Below, in pieces: positions 60,265-64,000 of a DNA stretch of 64,000 nt (the stretch's first letter is position 1; every line of letters begins with the position of its first letter). This DNA comes from Mesorhizobium muleiense (lineage in GTDB: Bacteria > Pseudomonadota > Alphaproteobacteria > Rhizobiales > Rhizobiaceae), in contig NZ_FNEE01000003.1 in assembly GCF_900099905.1 (NCBI RefSeq), positions 310,001 through 374,000 on the forward strand, given 5' to 3'. The translations under genes and the position numbers were made by a program. The notes beneath the pieces were generated by a model. The model was given only the letters and a program-made list of their open reading frames with translations, did not search any database and was not told where the DNA came from.

Positions 60265-60579
60265 TTTTCGCACTGATCGGGGAACGTGCGCGATGATTAA
60301 CGCTGCGGAGGGCCTGGCGGACCGCATGTTTGGTGGCAAGGCAAGCTCGACATCGGCTATTTCCGGCCGACGGCTTAGCTATCCCCTCCTGAGGACGACC
60401 ACCGCATGGATTCGCGTGCAAGGTCGGGCCCAAGCGGCGCTTTTGATCTCAAATGTGGAGCTCTCTGGCTCGACTGTTCTGAGCTTGAAAGGGTCGATTG
60501 ACCAATCTCAGATTGAGCCGTAGCTTCAGATAAGCGTGCGGCCTCGTTGTTTCAGCAGAGGCTCGCCTTGAGGGTACCG
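60265..60579. other. Spacer without a well-supported gene
   Basis: Between the serine hydrolase and the dehydrogenase operon, a 76-codon frame opens at an ATG at 60293, but it lacks a recognisable domain or strong ribosome-binding site. The remaining sequence holds no hairpin or repeat that stands out. A promoter for the downstream operon is expected near 60480-60560. Confidence 0.45.
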
Positions 60580-61128
60580 ATGGCTGGCAGTGACGATGCG
60601 CGTCTGCCCAAGCAGGTAGGTCAGCCGGCGCCGCATCATTCTGCGCCGGCAACAGTGCGGCGACGGGAGCTTCTGATTGCCGTCTCGACGCTCGCCGCAT
60701 TCTTCGGATTGCCCGCCGCGGCCCGTAGCCAGGTCGCGTTGAGCAGCGCGATCGACCTCGGCGCGTTTCGCGAATTGACAGGCATACTGACGGGCATGTC
60801 GCCGAGCGACGCCACGCTGCCGGAATTGTTCCTGCAGGCATTCTCGGCTGACGCCGCCGATCTCGGAAAACTGCATGCGATCGTGACGGAACAGCCCGAG
60901 ACAGAATGGGACAGCGCGGTTGCGTCGGCGGGGCTGAAACCGCTGTCGGAATCGCTCATCCAAGCCTGGTATACGGGTAGCATCATGCACGGCTCGGAAG
61001 AACGCGTCCTTACCTATCTCGATGCGTTCGTCTGGCATGCCTGCGGTTACACCAAGCCGCCGACGCGATGCGACACGAATTTTGGCGCGTGGGCGAACGC
61101 ACCGCCGCCCGGACGGTTTTCCGAATGA
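60580..61128 (+). CDS. Sugar/sorbitol dehydrogenase small subunit (Tat-exported)
   Basis: The ATG at 60580 has GAGGG upstream and gives 182 residues; a TTG at 60547 is also open. It has a twin-arginine signal (VRRRELLIAVSTLAAFFGLP then AAARSQ). The mature part, FRELTGILTGMSPSDATLPE and then FVWHACGYTKPPTRCDTNFG, matches the small subunit of membrane-bound FAD sorbitol/fructose/gluconate dehydrogenases (PF12318-type). It likely carries the folded flavoprotein partner out through Tat by hitchhiking. It overlaps the GMC subunit start by four bases. The expected third subunit, a multiheme cytochrome, is not encoded next to it. Confidence 0.85.
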   Translation: MAGSDDARLPKQVGQPAPHHSAPATVRRRELLIAVSTLAAFFGLPAAARSQVALSSAIDLGAFRELTGILTGMSPSDATLPELFLQAFSADAADLGKLHAIVTEQPETEWDSAVASAGLKPLSESLIQAWYTGSIMHGSEERVLTYLDAFVWHACGYTKPPTRCDTNFGAWANAPPPGRFSE

Positions 61129-62738
61129 CCGCGCCGGCGTCCGCCGATGTCGTGTTTGTCGGTTCAGGCGTAGCCGCGGCGCTTGCCGGCGCGGCTATCG
61201 CGAAAGCAGGCTTCAGCGTGCTGTTCCTCGAGGCGGGACCGCGCGTCGATCGCGGCACCGCTGTGACACGATTCCAGTACTCGTCCGCGAAGGGCCAGAA
61301 CTCGCCTTACCCCGACCAGCCCTATGCGCCGCAGCCGGAAGAATCCGACTTCTCCGCCTACTATGTCGAGGCTGGGCCGGACACCTTTAGGGGACAGCAG
61401 GCGAGGATCGTCGGCGGCACCACGTGGCACTGGGGCGGGCTCGCCGCGCGGTTCCGGCCAAACGATTTCAAGATGCGCTCGAAGTTCGGCGTCGGCGTCG
61501 ATTGGCCTATCGCCTATGGCGACATGGAGCCGTGGTATCAGGCCGCCGAGGAAGAGATCGGCGTCGCGGGCGACGACACCGCCGATTTCGGCGCGCCGCG
61601 CTCAAGGTCGTTTCCGATGCCACCGATCCCCATGACCTATGCCGACAAGCAGGTCGGCATCGCTGCCAAGGCGCTCGGCTACTCGGTGTTGCCATTTCCA
61701 CAGGCGCGCAATTCGGTGTGGCGGGATGGCCGCCCGCAATGCTGCGGCAATGCGAGTTGCGTGCCGATCTGCCCCATCCAGGCGAAGTACGACGCGACGC
61801 ATCATCTCGCCATCGCGGAGCGCGCCAGCGCGCATGTCGAGCCGCAGGCCGTGGTGCACGAGCTAGTCGTCGGTCCGGACAAACGCATTGCCGAAGTGCG
61901 TTACCGTCGCCCAGATCGCAGCGAGGGCAGCGCGACCGGAAAAATTGTGGTCATCGCGGCGCATACCATTGAGACGCCAAAGCTGCTACTGCTTTCGACG
62001 GGAGACAATGCGCCGACGGGCGTGGCGAACAGTTCCGACCAGGTCGGCCGCAATCTGCTGTCGCAGATCGATGTCGGCATTCAGGGACTGACCAGGGATC
62101 CCGTGTTCACCTATCGCGGACCGGTCTCGACCGGTGGCATTGCCGAGCTTCGGGACGGCGATTTCCGCAACGAGCGTGCGGCCATCGGCATCTCGCCTTC
62201 CAACGAGGGCTGGGCGCGGGCGGTCGGTCCGTTCCAGGCTGCGACGACCTTCATCAAACAGGGCCTGCGCGGCGATGCGCTTAAGGCGGCAGTCCGTTCG
62301 CACGTCGCGCGGGAGCTGATCATTGGCAGCTCTGCCGAAATGCTTCCCAATCCGGACAATCGCGTGACGCTGAGCAATCAGATGGACGGGATCGGCATTC
62401 CGCGGCCGAACATCGCCTTCAAGTCTGACGACTACACGGCGCGCGGGCTGGCGGTCGCGCGCGATGTGCAGAACAAGCTCATGGCTGCACTCGGCGCCAC
62501 GCAGATCAAGCAGCTCGGCCCGATCGCTGACAGCGCGATCATGGGCGGCACGACACGCATGGGAGATGACCCGCTCACCTCGGTCGTCGACAGGGACCTG
62601 AAGAGCCACGACCATCCAAACCTCTACATCGTTGGCTCGTCCGTCTTCCCGTCCATCACGGCGAATGCGCCCACGCTCACCATTGCGGCGCTCAGTGCGC
62701 GCCTCGGCGCGCATCTCATCTCCCTGCTGAAGGCGTAG
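61125..62738 (+). CDS. GMC-family FAD-dependent sugar/alcohol dehydrogenase
   Basis: The ATG at 61125 overlaps the small-subunit stop and gives 537 residues. The FAD motif is VVFVGSGVAAALAGAAIAKA near residue 9, the GMC signature is around GGTTWHWGGLAARFRP, and the C-terminal GSSVFPSITANAPTLTIAAL ends the FAD site. A cysteine block, CCGNASCVPICPIQAKY near residue 225, matches the site that binds a 3Fe-4S cluster in membrane-linked fructose and glucose dehydrogenases. It oxidises a sugar or polyol in the periplasm and passes electrons onward. It is six bases from the oxidase subunit II gene. Substrate unknown. Confidence 0.88.
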   Translation: MTAPASADVVFVGSGVAAALAGAAIAKAGFSVLFLEAGPRVDRGTAVTRFQYSSAKGQNSPYPDQPYAPQPEESDFSAYYVEAGPDTFRGQQARIVGGTTWHWGGLAARFRPNDFKMRSKFGVGVDWPIAYGDMEPWYQAAEEEIGVAGDDTADFGAPRSRSFPMPPIPMTYADKQVGIAAKALGYSVLPFPQARNSVWRDGRPQCCGNASCVPICPIQAKYDATHHLAIAERASAHVEPQAVVHELVVGPDKRIAEVRYRRPDRSEGSATGKIVVIAAHTIETPKLLLLSTGDNAPTGVANSSDQVGRNLLSQIDVGIQGLTRDPVFTYRGPVSTGGIAELRDGDFRNERAAIGISPSNEGWARAVGPFQAATTFIKQGLRGDALKAAVRSHVARELIIGSSAEMLPNPDNRVTLSNQMDGIGIPRPNIAFKSDDYTARGLAVARDVQNKLMAALGATQIKQLGPIADSAIMGGTTRMGDDPLTSVVDRDLKSHDHPNLYIVGSSVFPSITANAPTLTIAALSARLGAHLISLLKA

Positions 62739-62743
62739 ATGTC

Positions 62744-63568
62744 ATGCGCGGGCGGGGCACTGTTTTCCTCGGTTTTGTCTCCGCAATGATGCTCGACGCA
62801 CGGCACGGCTTGGCGCAGGCGCCGGCGAACTGGCAGACAAGTTTCGGCGTCTCAGCCTCGGAGACGAAGGAGCGGATCGTTGCGCTGCACGACCACATAT
62901 TGCTGATCGGCGTCTGCATCGTCGCGCTCGTCGCCATGCTGATCGGTTTCGCGCTCTTGCGCTTCCGGGCGAGCCGGCACCCCACGGCGTCAAAAGTCAC
63001 GCGCATGCCCTGGCTGGAATTCGGCTGGACTATCGCGCCGGTGCTGGTGCTGGGCGCGATCGCCGCGCCGTCGCTCCAGCTGCTCGCCTATGAGAGCGAT
63101 ATTCCCGACGCACAGTTGACGATAAAGGCCAGCGGCCATCAGTGGTTCTGGCGTTATTCCTATCCCGACAATGGCGGCTTCGCATACGATTCCATCATGT
63201 TGCCGCCGGCCTCCGTTCCGGCCGGTGAACCGCGTCTGCTAGCGGTCGACAATCGCATGGTTGTCCCGGTCGGCGCTGTCGTGCGCATACAGGTGACATC
63301 GTCGGACGTCGTGCACTCCTTCTTCATGCCGGCACTGGGCCTACAGATTTACGCCATGCCCGGGCGCCTCAACGAAACCTGGACACGCGTCGAGAAGCCG
63401 GGCGTCTATTACGGGCAGTGCAACCAGATCTGCGGTCTGAATCACTCCTTCATGCCGATCGCGATCGAGGCCATGGCGCAGCCTGATTTCGACGCCTGGG
63501 TGCGGGACGCTGCAACGCGATATCCGGTGGTCAGCGCCGCGACTATATCAGCGCAGGTGGCGAAATGA
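62744..63568 (+). CDS. coxB: Cytochrome c oxidase subunit II (CoxM-type)
   Basis: The 274-residue protein has a signal peptide, two membrane segments (about residues 45-68 and 88-110), and a CuA cupredoxin domain. The quinol/cytochrome-facing aromatic stretch [14 protein letters not shown] is intact. The CuA loop reads [16 protein letters not shown]: both Cys, the His and the Met are present, but the usual Glu of C-x-E-x-C is Gln. No fused cytochrome c domain is present. Length and setting resemble CoxM of the second aa3 oxidase (CoxMNOP) described in Bradyrhizobium. It is six nt after the GMC gene and overlaps the subunit I start. Confidence 0.93.
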   Translation: MRGRGTVFLGFVSAMMLDARHGLAQAPANWQTSFGVSASETKERIVALHDHILLIGVCIVALVAMLIGFALLRFRASRHPTASKVTRMPWLEFGWTIAPVLVLGAIAAPSLQLLAYESDIPDAQLTIKASGHQWFWRYSYPDNGGFAYDSIMLPPASVPAGEPRLLAVDNRMVVPVGAVVRIQVTSSDVVHSFFMPALGLQIYAMPGRLNETWTRVEKPGVYYGQCNQICGLNHSFMPIAIEAMAQPDFDAWVRDAATRYPVVSAATISAQVAK

Positions 63569-64000
63569 GCGCCACCGAACATAGGCGCGAGTGCCGGTCG
63601 ATTGCGGCTTGGCTGTTCACCACCGACCATAAGGCGATCGGCACGCTTTATCTCGGATTCGCGATCATGGCGGGGACGCTGGGCGGCGCGATCTCGGGCT
63701 ACATGCGGCTCGAACTGGCGCAGCCGGGCATGGACTATGTCGTTAACGGCCAGTCCTGGAACGCGCTGATCACCGCGCATGGCCTGATCATGATCTTCTA
63801 CATGGTGATGCCGGCGTTGATCGGCGGCTTCGGCAACTGGTTCGTCCCGCTGATGATTGGTGCGCGCGACATGGCCTTTCCGGGACTGAACAGTCTCGGC
63901 TTCTGGTTGCTGCCGCTGTCCTTGATCATGCTGATCGGGTCGCTGCTGGTCGGCGACGGAACGGGTACCGGCTGGAGCCTCTATCCGCCGCTGTCGGGCA
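63565..64000 (+). CDS. ctaD: Cytochrome c oxidase subunit I, N-terminal part
   Basis: The frame begins at an ATG that overlaps the subunit II stop by four bases and runs off the window; 145 residues are visible. The first membrane segments match heme-copper oxidase subunit [21 protein letters not shown], then [20 protein letters not shown] with the heme a His of TAHGLIMIF, and [20 protein letters not shown]. The catalytic K- and D-channel elements visible so far (N-x-x-x-x-x-[17 protein letters not shown]) indicate a normal A-type oxidase. It is the third of at least four genes in the dehydrogenase-oxidase operon. Confidence 0.95.
   Translation, partial: MSATEHRRECRSIAAWLFTTDHKAIGTLYLGFAIMAGTLGGAISGYMRLELAQPGMDYVVNGQSWNALITAHGLIMIFYMVMPALIGGFGNWFVPLMIGARDMAFPGLNSLGFWLLPLSLIMLIGSLLVGDGTGTGWSLYPPLSG

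Noticed and set aside
60293..60523. Possible 76-residue protein
   Set aside because: The frame has no recognisable domain, weak ribosome-binding sequence and no clear codon signal.
1..64000. tRNA, rRNA, CRISPR, IS or prophage
   Set aside because: No cloverleaf-like tRNA, rRNA sequence, regular spacer-repeat array, transposase, integrase or phage structural gene was seen.

Overview
The window looks like a chromosomal segment of a high-GC alphaproteobacterium of the Rhizobiales, most likely Mesorhizobium or a close relative. The evidence is a heme-operon tail (mitofilin-like protein, then HemY), a MucR/Ros regulator, many ABC uptake systems, GC-rich interspersed palindromes of the RIME type at intergenic sites, and a second aa3-type oxidase operon of the CoxM/CoxN kind. 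No IS element, prophage, CRISPR array, rRNA or tRNA gene was recognised. Gene identities come from reading translated sequence and motifs; no database search was run.

Layout. Positions 1-3591: end of the heme operon, a TerB-like protein and a class I glutamine amidotransferase. Positions 3629-5629: an MFS exporter and MucR. Positions 5777-11423: a carbohydrate set on the minus strand (GH15 glucoamylase, 6-phosphogluconate dehydrogenase, Zwf, polyphosphate glucokinase), which could turn released glucose into pentose phosphate. Positions 11625-16142: a ribose-type ABC importer whose ATPase gene carries a 51-nt in-frame tandem duplication.

Positions 16180-29246 hold the most unusual block. A spermidine/putrescine-type ABC importer, a PuuA-like gamma-glutamyl ligase, a PuuB-like oxidase and a semialdehyde dehydrogenase (a Puu-like amine pathway) sit with two MGT-family glycosyltransferases, two sister cupins and a GntR regulator that appears to have two DNA-binding domains. 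The two arms diverge around the regulator. I know of no described pathway with this composition.

Positions 29412-34140: a BMP-type (nucleoside or purine) ABC importer. Positions 34161-40128: two small membrane proteins, a VC_2705-type sodium:solute symporter with its DUF4212 small subunit, an unknown protein, and a large fusion of DEDDh exonuclease, CBS pair and DUF294 nucleotidyltransferase. Positions 40428-42248: small membrane proteins and a luciferase-like monooxygenase. Positions 42301-50837: a self-contained hydroxamate-siderophore uptake locus, with receptor-FhuD-FhuB diverging from FhuC-ExbB-ExbD-TonB around a 14-4-14 palindrome and an RirA-type TGA-N9-TCA motif.

Positions 51116-56864: an arsenic locus (arsR, LMW-type arsC, aquaglyceroporin, glutaredoxin-type arsC, arsH, second arsR, ArsO-like flavoprotein with a cysteine-rich tail, MFS exporter). 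Positions 57152-60264: a HerA-like ATPase and an AmpH-like serine hydrolase. Positions 60580-64000: a sugar-dehydrogenase small subunit and a GMC flavoprotein with an apparent iron-sulfur motif, translationally coupled to cytochrome oxidase subunits II and I; subunit I runs off the window.
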